Assembly (NCBI GenBank): GCA_009692945.1
Contig: SHYD01000019.1
Span: forward strand, 1 to 40,295
Length of the DNA: 40,295 nt
Source: Dehalococcoidia bacterium
Lineage (GTDB): Bacteria > Chloroflexota > Dehalococcoidia > SHYD01
Direction: 5' to 3'
Under the pieces are notes generated by a model. That model ran no database searches. It was not told the DNA's origin and saw only the letters and a list, made by a program, of their open reading frames with translations. This document shows, piece after piece, positions 26,333-34,011 of this stretch; within the stretch, counting starts at the first letter, position 1; every line of letters begins with the position of its first letter. Both the position numbers and the translations under genes were made by a program.

Positions 26333-27742
26333 CTAGACCCGTGCCCGCTCTTCGGCCAGGACACCGATGAGGTCATTGATGAACTGGCGCGCCGTGCGGC
26401 CGGAGAAGCCGTTCTGCCACTGGGCCCACTGGAGCGCCCGCCGGCGCAGGTCGTCGGGCGCCATTCCGATGTGCTCCTGTTCCGCCAGCCCCCGGACGAT
26501 GGCCAGAAACCGGTCCTGGTCGGGCGAAAGAAACGCCACCCGGAGGCCGAACCGCTCGGACAGTGAAATTTTCTCCTGCATGGTCTCGAAGGGGTGAACG
26601 TCGTCCGACCCCGGAGCGGAGCGGTCGGCGAAGCTCTCGCGCACCAGGTGACGGCGGTTGGAGGTGGCGTAGATCAGCACATTTTCAGGACGTGCCTCGA
26701 TGCTGCCCTCCAGCATCGCCTTCAAGGCTTTATACTCGGTCTCCTGCTCCTCGAAGGAGAGGTCGTCAACGAAGACGATGAACCGCTCCTTGCGCCCACG
26801 CACAGCACGCACAATGCTGGGGAACTCCGCCAGATCGTCTTTGGCGACTTCGATGAGCCGGAGCCCCTGGCCTCCAAATTCGTTGAGCAGCGACTTGATG
26901 AAGGAGGATTTGCCGGTGCCGCCATCGCCGTACAACAACACGTTGTTGCCGGGCGCCCCATGGACGAAATGCCGGGTGTTGCGCAGCACCGCCTCCTGTT
27001 CGCGCTCGTAGCCGATGAGGTTGGCCATCCGGATGGGGTCCGGTTCCGCGATTCCAGCGAGGCGGACGTCGCCGAACGGTTCCCACCGAAACGCACGGTA
27101 GCGTCCGAAATGCCCGGCGCCGGTGGTGGCGATAAACCTGGCCATATCGTTGGCCAGGTCGCCCCAATCCTTTGCTCCGGCCAGCCGCAGCTTCATGCCG
27201 TGAAGCGCTGAGGCATCAAGGGTTTCAGGGCGGCGCGATAGCCGCAGTTCACCCCAATCGGACCAGGACTCTTCCAAAACGGCGCGGCTGTCGTCACAGG
27301 CCGCCATCACCGCATTTTGGATCACAGTGAGGGTTGTCGAATGGACTTCCTGAAGCGTCCGCAGGTCGGCTCGTGCCTTATGGAGCAGCGCACGGTCGAT
27401 GTCCTCAACAGGATGCGATTCGGCCGCTACGGTAAACAGGTTCATCGACTGCAATGTCCGGTTGAGCACATAGTTCTGCCACATGTCGCCCGCGGTGGAA
27501 CCGGTTTCCCCCAGGGACTCGGCCTGGAGCAGGTCGACCAGGATGGCAAATTGTTCGATCAGGGTGGTTTCGTCGGAGTGTTCCCAGAACAGCTCATCGG
27601 TGAGGGAATCCAACACCCTAACAAACGCGTCTCCCACCGGTCCGTCGACGACATCGTGGAACAGGTTCATCGCGTAGATGCGAGTCTGGAGTTGGGTCAA
27701 CCCGCCTTTGGGGTGATTGTTGCCCGAGTGCCTGCGTTGCAT
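26333..27742 (-). CDS. AAA ATPase with DUF815 (COG2607-like)
   Basis: A 469-residue P-loop ATPase. Walker A is LLYGDGGTGKSS (about residue 268); Walker B is FIVFVDDLSFEEQE. The final third, with QEKISLSERFGLRVAF, the FLAIVRGLAEQ stretch and WQNGFSGRTARQFI, is typical of DUF815 proteins, whose role is not known. The N-terminal 200 residues are helical without a recognised domain. ATG 27742 is used; the frame extends to 27910, but that segment is the translated repeat F. It has a TATACT -10 (27778-27773) about 30 nt upstream of the ATG. Confidence 0.83.
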   Translation of the reverse strand: MQRRHSGNNHPKGGLTQLQTRIYAMNLFHDVVDGPVGDAFVRVLDSLTDELFWEHSDETTLIEQFAILVDLLQAESLGETGSTAGDMWQNYVLNRTLQSMNLFTVAAESHPVEDIDRALLHKARADLRTLQEVHSTTLTVIQNAVMAACDDSRAVLEESWSDWGELRLSRRPETLDASALHGMKLRLAGAKDWGDLANDMARFIATTGAGHFGRYRAFRWEPFGDVRLAGIAEPDPIRMANLIGYEREQEAVLRNTRHFVHGAPGNNVLLYGDGGTGKSSFIKSLLNEFGGQGLRLIEVAKDDLAEFPSIVRAVRGRKERFIVFVDDLSFEEQETEYKALKAMLEGSIEARPENVLIYATSNRRHLVRESFADRSAPGSDDVHPFETMQEKISLSERFGLRVAFLSPDQDRFLAIVRGLAEQEHIGMAPDDLRRRALQWAQWQNGFSGRTARQFINDLIGVLAEERARV

Positions 27743-27772
27743 ATGAGGAACATCCGGTCTGAGACTGCTTCC

Positions 27773-27778
27773 AGTATA
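27773..27778 (-). promoter_or_regulatory. -10 box of the AAA ATPase-MBL operon
   Basis: TATACT on the minus strand (27778-27773) sits 30 nt before ATG 27742. It is the only clear promoter candidate before the operon. Confidence 0.5.
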
Positions 27779-27816
27779 GCAGCCGGGCACTGCTGCCTGT
27801 GATGGCCGGAGCCGTC

Positions 27817-27980
27817 GCAAGAGTTCACAATTGAGGGTACTATCGGGCTCAGGAGCGGGAGTGCACGAGGGCGGCAGCCCTCTGCCGGGGGCGTGGGAGT
27901 GCCCCCACATAGAATCCCAACTTTTTCCCTGGGGTGGGGGAGTGGCTCATGTCCCCGAACCCCTGACACTGCTGTGAACA
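27817..27980 (+). mobile_element. MITE-like dispersed element, copy F1
   Basis: Begins GCAAGAGTTCACA, has hairpin 1 (GAGGGC/GCCCTC), GTGCACGAGGG, hairpin 2 and a T tract, and ends near TGTGAACAGAC. Its inner end TGTGAAC complements GTTCACA at its left end. About 70 bp are identical to copy G. No target duplication was found. Confidence 0.65.
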
Positions 27981-27994
27981 GACGGTGGCTCACC

Positions 27995-28210
27995 TGGAAC
28001 AGCATCTCCGGCAGGGGTGTCCAGCGGGTCTCCCGCTGGCGGGGAGCGTGAGGGGTGTACCCTCACCAAACATCTCGTAATTTCTCCTCCAGCGGGGAGG
28101 GGTCAAGGGGCGCGCCCAGTCCGCCATGAGTCATCTTGGGGGGAGGTCGCCGTCCTAGCCTTTTCATGAACCGGTGGTGTCCCCGTGGTCATGGGCGTCT
28201 GAATAGATAC
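27995..28210 (+). repeat. Highly diverged element with the same architecture, copy F2
   Basis: Hairpin 1 is CCAGCGGG-TCT-CCCGCTGG, then a GCGGGGAGC linker, hairpin 2 GTGAGGG-GTGTA-CCCTCAC, then a pyrimidine-rich stretch and GGGGAGGGG. It ends with CCGGTGGTGTCCCC and TGAATAGATAC (28200-28210), which is also the right end of copy A. It fills most of the gap between the AAA ATPase and metallopeptidase genes. Confidence 0.5.
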
Positions 28211-28240
28211 ATCCGCACGCGGCGGGCGGCGGATAAACGC

Positions 28241-29047
28241 TCATTGTTTGGCGACTGACGGGCCCGTTGGCAGCACCGGCCCCTTTGTTGCCTGCCCTGC
28301 CTCGCCGCCCGCGGCGGGGATGAGAAACGCGGCGGCGATGACGAACCGGCGGCCATCAGGGCCGTCGACCAGCACCCGGCTGCGCATTTTCTTCACGATG
28401 ATAAACCTGGTCCCCGCTGCTGGACCTTTGGCGACGGTGACGGGTTGGCCGGCCTCCCAAGCATCCATGGCGGCCCGGTTGGTCTGGTACCGCTGCCGCC
28501 GCCGTTCGGAGGTGGCGTCGGACATGACAGCAGCGGGCGTGCCGGCCAGTTTGGAATCGCCGCGGCGGGGTTCGGAAGGATCGTCCTCGGACGGAAGGTA
28601 GATGCCGTGCCGCTCCGCCGCCGCCAACAGCTTTCGGAGCAGCCCCCAAAAACGGGGCCCGTGGCTCATGTATTTTACGTGGGCCGCCTCATGGAGCAAC
28701 GTCGCGGCGATGGCGCCGGGCGCTCGCCAGCCGCCTTCGGTGCGGACGCACCTGACGGTGACGACCGGTGGCGAGCCGTCTCGATTCTGCCGGCAGGAGC
28801 CAAAACGCGCCGTGTTAGCCCGCCCCGCACGGATCTGAAACTCGCGGGAAACGCCAAGACGTTTGAGAACAGGCGCCGCGGCAAGCCGCAAAGCGTCGAG
28901 CAGCGCTTGCTGCGTCGCAGCGTCCGGGGGGCGGCGTGTCCACCCACGCCAGTCAATTACGCCAGTGCCCGCGGGTTTCTCCGGGCGACCTGTGGCATCC
29001 TTTGGTGGCAGTGGCAAAATCCCCTCGAAGGCCAGTTGCAAACTCAT
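28241..29047 (-). CDS. YgjP/SprT-like zinc metallopeptidase
   Basis: A 268-residue protein with a zinc motif LLHEAAHVKYMSHGPRFWGLL (about 118-138): HExxH plus a third His after 7 residues and an FW, as in YgjP/SprT-like proteins. Before it is a small domain with RANTARFGSCRQNRDG, and after it a long tail with MRSRVLVDGPDGRRF. Function is unknown; DNA-protein crosslink repair by SprT-type relatives is only an analogy. ATG 29047 lies within the target duplication CATGCGTCA, with element G beginning 6 bp upstream, so the native promoter may have been displaced. Elements F and G flank the gene. Confidence 0.72.
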   Translation of the reverse strand: MSLQLAFEGILPLPPKDATGRPEKPAGTGVIDWRGWTRRPPDAATQQALLDALRLAAAPVLKRLGVSREFQIRAGRANTARFGSCRQNRDGSPPVVTVRCVRTEGGWRAPGAIAATLLHEAAHVKYMSHGPRFWGLLRKLLAAAERHGIYLPSEDDPSEPRRGDSKLAGTPAAVMSDATSERRRQRYQTNRAAMDAWEAGQPVTVAKGPAAGTRFIIVKKMRSRVLVDGPDGRRFVIAAAFLIPAAGGEAGQATKGPVLPTGPSVAKQ

Positions 29048-29053
29048 GCGTCA

Positions 29054-29213
29054 GTAAGATTTCACAATTGAGGGTACTATCGGGCTCAGGAGCGGGAGTG
29101 CACGAGGGCGGCAGCCCTCTGCCGGGGGCGTGGGGGTGTCCCCCACAGAGAATTCTCCTCTTTTTTCGGGGTGGGGGGCGTGGTTCATGCGGCCCCTGAT
29201 TCTGAACTCATAC
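29054..29213 (+). mobile_element. MITE-like dispersed element, copy G (best defined)
   Basis: 160 bp from GTAAGATTTCA (29054-29064) to TGAACTCATAC (29203-29213); the two ends pair at 9 of 11 positions. ATGCGTCA lies directly before (29046-29053) and directly after (29214-29221), a perfect 8-bp duplication, or 9 bp if the C at 29213 is counted outside. Inside are hairpin 1 GAGGGC/GCCCTC, hairpin 2 GTGGGGGTGTCCCCCAC, the palindrome GAGAATTCTC and a T6 tract. Confidence 0.85.
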
Positions 29214-29252
29214 ATGCGTCACCGGATAAGTGGCTGGTGGGCAGCCGGATGG

Positions 29253-29258
29253 TATAGT
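29253..29258 (+). promoter_or_regulatory. Possible -10 of the amidohydrolase-SDR operon
   Basis: TATAGT lies 65 nt before the GTG at 29323. The -35 at 17 nt is poor. Confidence 0.35.
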
Positions 29259-29322
29259 ATGCCATTGCCAATGAAGTTGGATAGCGTTTGCACGCGGCGA
29301 ACGGGATTGAGAGGAGCACGCG

Positions 29323-30390
29323 GTGCCCACGATAGATGCTGACACCCACGTTATCGAAACCGAGCGGACTTGGGACTTCATGGAGCCCGCCGACCAGAAG
29401 TATCGCCCGGTGATCGTCACCCCGCGGGGGGAGTCGGAAAAAGAATACTGGATGGCCGATGGTGCGCTCTGGGGCGCCGCGCGCTTCAGCGGCCGGGACT
29501 ACAAGGAGCTCTCCCGCCTGGCGGGGCGCAACATGGATGCGCCGCGGGAAGCGCGGGAGATGGACGACATCCAGCTGCGGCTCAAGCACATGGATGAGTT
29601 GGAAGTGGACGTCCAGGTGCTGTACCCCTCGATCTTCATCACCGCCGGCGCCACCCGTCCGGAAGCGGACGTGGCGATATGCCGTGGTTACAACCGGTGG
29701 CTGGACCACATCTGGTCCCAGAGCGCCAACCGCCTGCCCTGGGTCTGCATGCCGCCGCTGCTCAGCATGCCCGATGCGTTGGATGAACTGCGCTGGTCCA
29801 AGGACCACGGCGCAGTCGGCGTGTTCATGCGATGCGTGGAGGGCCCCAGACTGCTCCATGACCCCTACTTCTTTCCGTTGTACGAAGAAGCCCAGCGGCT
29901 CAACATGCCCATCACGGTTCACATCGCCAACTCCAACCAGGGCATGACTGGGCTTCTCTCCCAACACTCCCGCAGCGGCACCTTCTGGGGACTGCGCCTC
30001 GCCCTGGTCGGGTCATTCCATTCGCTGGTGCTCAACGGGGTTCCGGACCGTTTCCCGCAGCTCCGTTTCGGGTTCATCGAGGGCGCTGCCCAGTGGATTC
30101 CCTATGCGTTGAACGATCTGCAGCGCCGCATGCCGGGTTTGGGTGGGGGCATGACGGCCGATGTGCTGCGGGCCAACCGGATCTACGTGACGTGTCAGAC
30201 CGACGACGACATCGCTTACCTTATGGATCACGCTGGCGAAGGGAACTTCCTGATCGGCACCGACTACGGCCATAACGACCAGTCCAGTGAATTGGAGGCC
30301 TTGCGCAACCTGCGCAGCGGAGGCCGGATCACGCCCCACCGCTACCAACAGATCACCTATGACAACCCCAAAGCTTTCTACGGGCTGTGA
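29323..30390 (+). CDS. Amidohydrolase family protein (amidohydrolase 2)
   Basis: A 355-residue metal-dependent hydrolase similar in build to the 17043-18215 protein. The N-terminal motif is IDADTHVIETE with the expected Asp and His. Further conserved blocks are the His-containing ITVHIANSNQG, FGFIEGAAQWIPY, and the closing FLIGTDYGHND with Asp. The C-terminus is ITYDNPKAFYGL. The start is GTG 29323 with GAGAGGAG 5-6 nt before it. It is 9 nt ahead of an SDR gene, and both are probably one catabolic transcript. The substrate is unknown. Confidence 0.86.
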   Translation: MPTIDADTHVIETERTWDFMEPADQKYRPVIVTPRGESEKEYWMADGALWGAARFSGRDYKELSRLAGRNMDAPREAREMDDIQLRLKHMDELEVDVQVLYPSIFITAGATRPEADVAICRGYNRWLDHIWSQSANRLPWVCMPPLLSMPDALDELRWSKDHGAVGVFMRCVEGPRLLHDPYFFPLYEEAQRLNMPITVHIANSNQGMTGLLSQHSRSGTFWGLRLALVGSFHSLVLNGVPDRFPQLRFGFIEGAAQWIPYALNDLQRRMPGLGGGMTADVLRANRIYVTCQTDDDIAYLMDHAGEGNFLIGTDYGHNDQSSELEALRNLRSGGRITPHRYQQITYDNPKAFYGL

Positions 30391-30399
30391 GGTTTCCGT

Positions 30400-31173
30400 A
30401 TGAATGATCTGTTTGGACTCACCGGAAAAAAGGCCATCGTGATCGGCGGCGGCTACGGAATGGGCCGAGCAGCGGCGCGCCTCCTCGCAGAAGCGGGAGC
30501 GGCGATCGCGGTGGTCGACCTTGATGCGGGCCGATCGGCCGCAGAAGCGGCGGACCTCATGGCTAAGGGCCATCGCGCGATCGGGCTGACCGCTGATGTG
30601 AGTCGACCGCACGAGGCGGCGCGGGTGGTGGCTGAGGCGGAGCAGGGGCTGTCGGGGCTCGACATCCTGGTCAACATCGTTGGCCGCAACACCTGGGTTC
30701 CGGTGCTCGACATGGACCCCGAAACCCTGGAGACCGTCCTCTCCCGCAACCTAAAGCACCACTTCTACCTGGGACAGGCCTTCGCAAAGACGCTTCGCGC
30801 ATCGGGACATGGCGGTCAGATTGTCATGGTCAGTTCCGTGTCAGGGGTCCAGGCTGCGCCCAACCACGCCGCCTACGGGGCGAGCAAGGCGGCGCTGATC
30901 TCCCTCACCAAGAGCATGGCGGCGGAGTGGGGGCCGCTGGGAATCCGGGTCAACAGCATTGCACCTGGCACGACGCGCACCGACCGTAACCAGTGGACCC
31001 CCGAGATCGAGGCCCGGGCCGCTCAGACGGTGCCGCTCGGCCGGGTGGGGGACCAGACCGAGATTGCCAAGGCGGCACTTTTTCTGGCATCAGACCTGGC
31101 GAGTTACATTACCGGCCAGACGCTGGTGGTGGACGGCGGCGCCACCATCCTCTCCCCTTCGCCCTTCCAGTAG
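30400..31173 (+). CDS. Short-chain dehydrogenase/reductase (SDR)
   Basis: A Rossmann-fold oxidoreductase of 257 residues. The cofactor loop is GGGYGMGRAAA in place of the usual TGxxxGxG. Asp in AVVDLDAG suggests NAD preference. The NNAG motif is VNIVG, an unusual variant. Catalytic residues are Ser in VSSVSG and Tyr/Lys in AAYGASKAAL. The C-terminus has ITGQTLVVDGGATI. It lies 9 nt after the amidohydrolase gene, so the two are likely cotranscribed and may process one pathway. The substrate is unknown. Confidence 0.9.
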   Translation: MNDLFGLTGKKAIVIGGGYGMGRAAARLLAEAGAAIAVVDLDAGRSAAEAADLMAKGHRAIGLTADVSRPHEAARVVAEAEQGLSGLDILVNIVGRNTWVPVLDMDPETLETVLSRNLKHHFYLGQAFAKTLRASGHGGQIVMVSSVSGVQAAPNHAAYGASKAALISLTKSMAAEWGPLGIRVNSIAPGTTRTDRNQWTPEIEARAAQTVPLGRVGDQTEIAKAALFLASDLASYITGQTLVVDGGATILSPSPFQ

Positions 31174-31180
31174 CAAACTG

Positions 31181-31341
31181 GGAAGAGTGGAGGGGCTCCC
31201 GGGCTCAGGAGCGGGAGTACACGAGGGCGGCAGCCCTCTGCCGGCGGAGTGGGGGTGTCCCCATCAAGCATTCTCCTCTTTTTTCCCCTGGGGTGAGGGG
31301 AGTGGATCATATCGCCGGAACCCCTGGCACCGAATAGATAC
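31181..31341 (+). mobile_element. MITE-like dispersed element, copy H
   Basis: 161 bp from GGAAGAGTGGA to CGAATAGATAC (31331-31341). The flanks are GCAAACTG (31173-31180) and GCAAACAG (31342-31349), 7 of 8 identical. Hairpin 1 is GAGGGC/GCCCTC. It lies between the convergent SDR and hypothetical genes. Confidence 0.75.
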
Positions 31342-31366
31342 GCAAACAGCCGGGCGGTGAACCTGC

Positions 31367-32055
31367 CTATGCAGTCTCTTCGGGGACCTCCCGAATGGCC
31401 AATTCGATGGCATCCGATCCAGCGGAAACGACACTGGGACGATACGGGGCAAGGGTGGTCGTCAGGCTATCCAGGAAGGTCTGGGCGTCGGTGAACTGAC
31501 TGTCCACCTGCAGTTCGAGCCCCCCCCCGCGAAGGACTTGGGTTGAACGCCGGCGACCCGCGGGTTGCGTCTCAACGCGATTTGGAAATCCTCGACCTCG
31601 GTAAAGCGATCGAAAAGGCCCACCATGAGTGTTACCGGGTTGTTGAGCGGAGTGTAGCCGCTCATGGTGGCCCGAAGATTATCGGCGGCGGAATCGGCCT
31701 GGGCGCGCCTGCGCCGTGACCGGGTGGCGGTTGCCTGGGCGGTTGACCGGGCGCCTCCGCCGCTCCCCGCCCGCTGGGCGGCGGGATCACCGCTGCGACC
31801 TTCGCCCTCCGGCGGCCCCGCAGCCCGGCTGCCCGCGAGCGAAGCGCCAAAGCGTACCGAATCGAAAACGATCTCCTTCACGATGGGCGCCAGCCACCGG
31901 AACGCCGCAGCCGTGGCACCGGCGGACCCCATACTCGGGCTCAGCGCCTCGGCGGTCTCGGGCATCGAACGGAGCCGCTCGATGACGCGGCGCACGGTTG
32001 CCCGGACCTGTTCCTCGGTTCTGTCATCCTGGATCTGAACGTCGTTCATGTTCAA
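31367..32055 (-). pseudogene. Hypothetical protein with a frameshift at a G9 run
   Basis: The frame from ATG 32055 ends prematurely near 31462 after an Arg/Pro-rich nonsense tail. Just past a run of nine G (31528-31520 on the minus strand), another frame continues with LELQVDSQFTDAQTFLDSL and ends IREVPEETA at stop 31367. Adding one G restores AGGGLELQ as a continuous reading of about 229 residues. The N-terminal half is TEEQVRATVRRVIERL and then an Ala/Gly/Arg-rich disordered linker. The restored C-terminal part (FTEVEDFQIALRRNP..., then GVQ..., LELQVD) resembles small alpha/beta repeats of unknown role seen in Chloroflexota. A sequencing error, recent mutation and slippage are all possible. 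Confidence 0.6.
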
Positions 32056-32151
32056 CTCCCGCGATCAACGTGCGGTTTGTCATCTTCCGAAACGGATCCC
32101 CTGTCCGATAGTATCATGTGGTGGGAATTGAGTCTTGTCCGATACGTCATG

Positions 32152-32320
32152 GTAAGAGTTCATAACTAACGCAACTTTCGGGCTCAGGAGCGGGAGTGCA
32201 CGAGGGCTGCCGCCCTCTGCTTGTCCTGAGCCATGTCGAAGGGCCGGGGGCGTGGGGGTGCCCCCCACAGAGAACTCTCCTCTTCTTTCCTGTGGGGAAG
32301 GGGCCCGAACCCCGAACCCC
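32152..32320 (+). mobile_element. MITE-like dispersed element, copy I with a nested REP half-site
   Basis: Begins GTAAGAGTTCA. Hairpin 1 is GAGGGCTGCCGCCCTC, perfect with changed inner bases. A 24-bp segment (32220-32243) containing TGTCGAAGGG interrupts the CTCTG-CCGGGGG linker. Hairpin 2 GTGGGGG/CCCCCAC and the T-rich tract follow. The right end is truncated or changed; a 6 of 8 flank match is too weak to count. Confidence 0.65.
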
Positions 32321-32356
32321 GCATCATGCATCCTGCCGCAAGACCCTGAGGGAAAC

Positions 32357-32386
32357 GGACCATAACGGACCACAATGGACCAAAAA
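32357..32386 (+). repeat. Short GGACCA tandem repeat
   Basis: Three adjoining 10-bp units: GGACCATAAC, GGACCACAAT and GGACCAAAAA. The function is unknown. Confidence 0.6.
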
Positions 32387-32436
32387 GAATCATCGCATCC
32401 CGCTCTTAGCCGGCGCCCATCCCTCGGCTATCGGCA

Positions 32437-33678
32437 TCATACGATGCCCAACGTCCTGAGGTTGGCGATCTGCTCCAGCGAGAACCCTGCTCTCGCCAGC
32501 ACCGCATCGGTGTCCTGCCCCACCGCCGGCGCCGCCCTACTGAATCCGGCCGGAAAACCGCTGAACCGGACCGGGTAGGCCGGGGCCCCGGCGCCCGGGA
32601 CCGGGCCATGCGCCGGGTGCAGCAGCGGTTGCAGCAGGCCCCGCGCTTGGACCTGCGGGTCGTTGACGAGGTCCTCCAAGTCGTTGACCGGGCCGCAGGC
32701 GATGTGCGCGGCCTGGCACGCGTCCACGATCGTCGCTCTAGGACGCTGCCGGGTCCACGCCGCCACTGCCTCGTCGAGCGGGACGACATTCTTAATCCGC
32801 AGTTCCAACGTCGTAAAACGGGGGTCCTCCAGCAGGTCCGGCCGGCCCATCAGTTGCGTCAGCCGCTTCCAATGGTCCTGTTGCGGAGCGCAGATCATCA
32901 CATCGCCATCGGTGGCTGGGTAGGTGTTCCAGGGCGCCGACCGGGAGAGGCGGTTGCCCATACGGGCCGGTTTCCCCTGGGTGGCGAGCAGTTCGATAGG
33001 CTCATCCCAAACCAGCGACACCAGGCAATCGAACAGCGATACCTCGATGAACTGGCCCTCACCCGTCGCGTCGCGCTGCCGCAGCGCCGCGAGGACGGCG
33101 ATCCCGGCGAACAACGGGGCAAAGTTGTCGGCCACCAGAATCCCCGCTCGGGTGGGCGGCCCATCCTCGTACCCGGTCATGGCCATCAGCCCGCTCATCG
33201 CCTGGATCATGGTGTCGAAAGCTGCCCAGTCCTTGTAGGGGCCGGACCGGCCGAAGCCGGAGATCGAACAGTAAATGAGATCGGGTTTGTGGGCCTTGAG
33301 GCTTTCGTAACCGATGTGCAGCTTCTCAGTCACTCCGGGACGCAGGTTTTCAAGGAAGACATCGGCGGTCGAAACGAGCCGCTGCAAAACTTCGAGGCCC
33401 TCAGGCCGCCCCATGTCCAACGCCAGGCTCAGCTTATCCCGGTTCCGCTTCAGGACCGGCGTCGAGATGTCGTCGGGTTGCTGCCGCACCATGGCGACGC
33501 CGCCCGCTCCGCCGTAGGGCGGCGAGCGGCGGGCAAAGTCGCCATCGCCGGGCCGTTCGATCTTGATGACCTCGGCTCCCAACGCGGCGAGGTGCCCGGC
33601 GCACACCGGTCCGGCCACGGCCTGGGTCGCATCTAACACCCGGATGCCGTCCAGCGGCCGGCGCCGGGGCGGCGTCAT
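32437..33678 (-). CDS. CoA transferase family III (CaiB/BaiF type)
   Basis: A 413-residue acyl-CoA transferase moving CoA between carboxylic acids. The N-terminus reads DGIRVLDATQAVAGPVCAGHLAALGAEVIKIE, a strong family start. The catalytic Asp is in WAAFDTMIQAMSGLMAM. The later YPATDGDVMICAPQQDHW and NDLEDLVNDPQVQARG are also typical. ATG 33678 has GAGGAG close upstream. It stands alone between two repeat copies (I and J). Substrates are unknown; the family serves carnitine, oxalate, bile acid and aromatic acid metabolism. Confidence 0.92.
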   Translation of the reverse strand: MTPPRRRPLDGIRVLDATQAVAGPVCAGHLAALGAEVIKIERPGDGDFARRSPPYGGAGGVAMVRQQPDDISTPVLKRNRDKLSLALDMGRPEGLEVLQRLVSTADVFLENLRPGVTEKLHIGYESLKAHKPDLIYCSISGFGRSGPYKDWAAFDTMIQAMSGLMAMTGYEDGPPTRAGILVADNFAPLFAGIAVLAALRQRDATGEGQFIEVSLFDCLVSLVWDEPIELLATQGKPARMGNRLSRSAPWNTYPATDGDVMICAPQQDHWKRLTQLMGRPDLLEDPRFTTLELRIKNVVPLDEAVAAWTRQRPRATIVDACQAAHIACGPVNDLEDLVNDPQVQARGLLQPLLHPAHGPVPGAGAPAYPVRFSGFPAGFSRAAPAVGQDTDAVLARAGFSLEQIANLRTLGIV

Positions 33679-33814
33679 ATTCTCCTCATCGCAATGTTTT
33701 CACGTCAGTTCGAGGCTCAGCGGCAGGGCAGGGGATCAAAGTTAAAACACCCCCGGCCGGATGACCTATATCATAGGGCTCCGGCCGCGGTCAATGCCGC
33801 ACCGGGAACCCGGA

Positions 33815-33925
33815 ACGATTCGGACTCACCCGGTCTGTTGCCCCATCCCCGGAAACAGAGAAGGGTTTTGCGCTCGGGGGACACCCCCCGCCAAGAGGGC
33901 GTCGCTCCCTTGCACTCCCCGTCTG
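33815..33925 (-). mobile_element. MITE-like dispersed element, copy J (partial)
   Basis: On the minus strand GGGAGTGCAAGGGAG leads into a degraded hairpin 1, a GGCGGGGGG linker, hairpin 2 CGGGGG/CCCCCG, and AAAACCCTTCTCTG. A candidate right end GGAACGATTCG is near 33821. No flank match. It occupies the 333-bp gap before the next gene. Confidence 0.5.
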
Positions 33926-34011
33926 TTTGGCAGCCAAGGAAGTCAGGCAACGAGGATAACGTACGATCTGCTTGACGCACTACACTAGGATTCCGCCCTC
34001 GGAGGGGCTCC

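Noticed and set aside
32144..32328. ACGTCATG/GCATCATG flanks of copy I as a target duplication
   Set aside because: Only 6 of 8 match, and the right end motif is missing, so the boundary is arbitrary.
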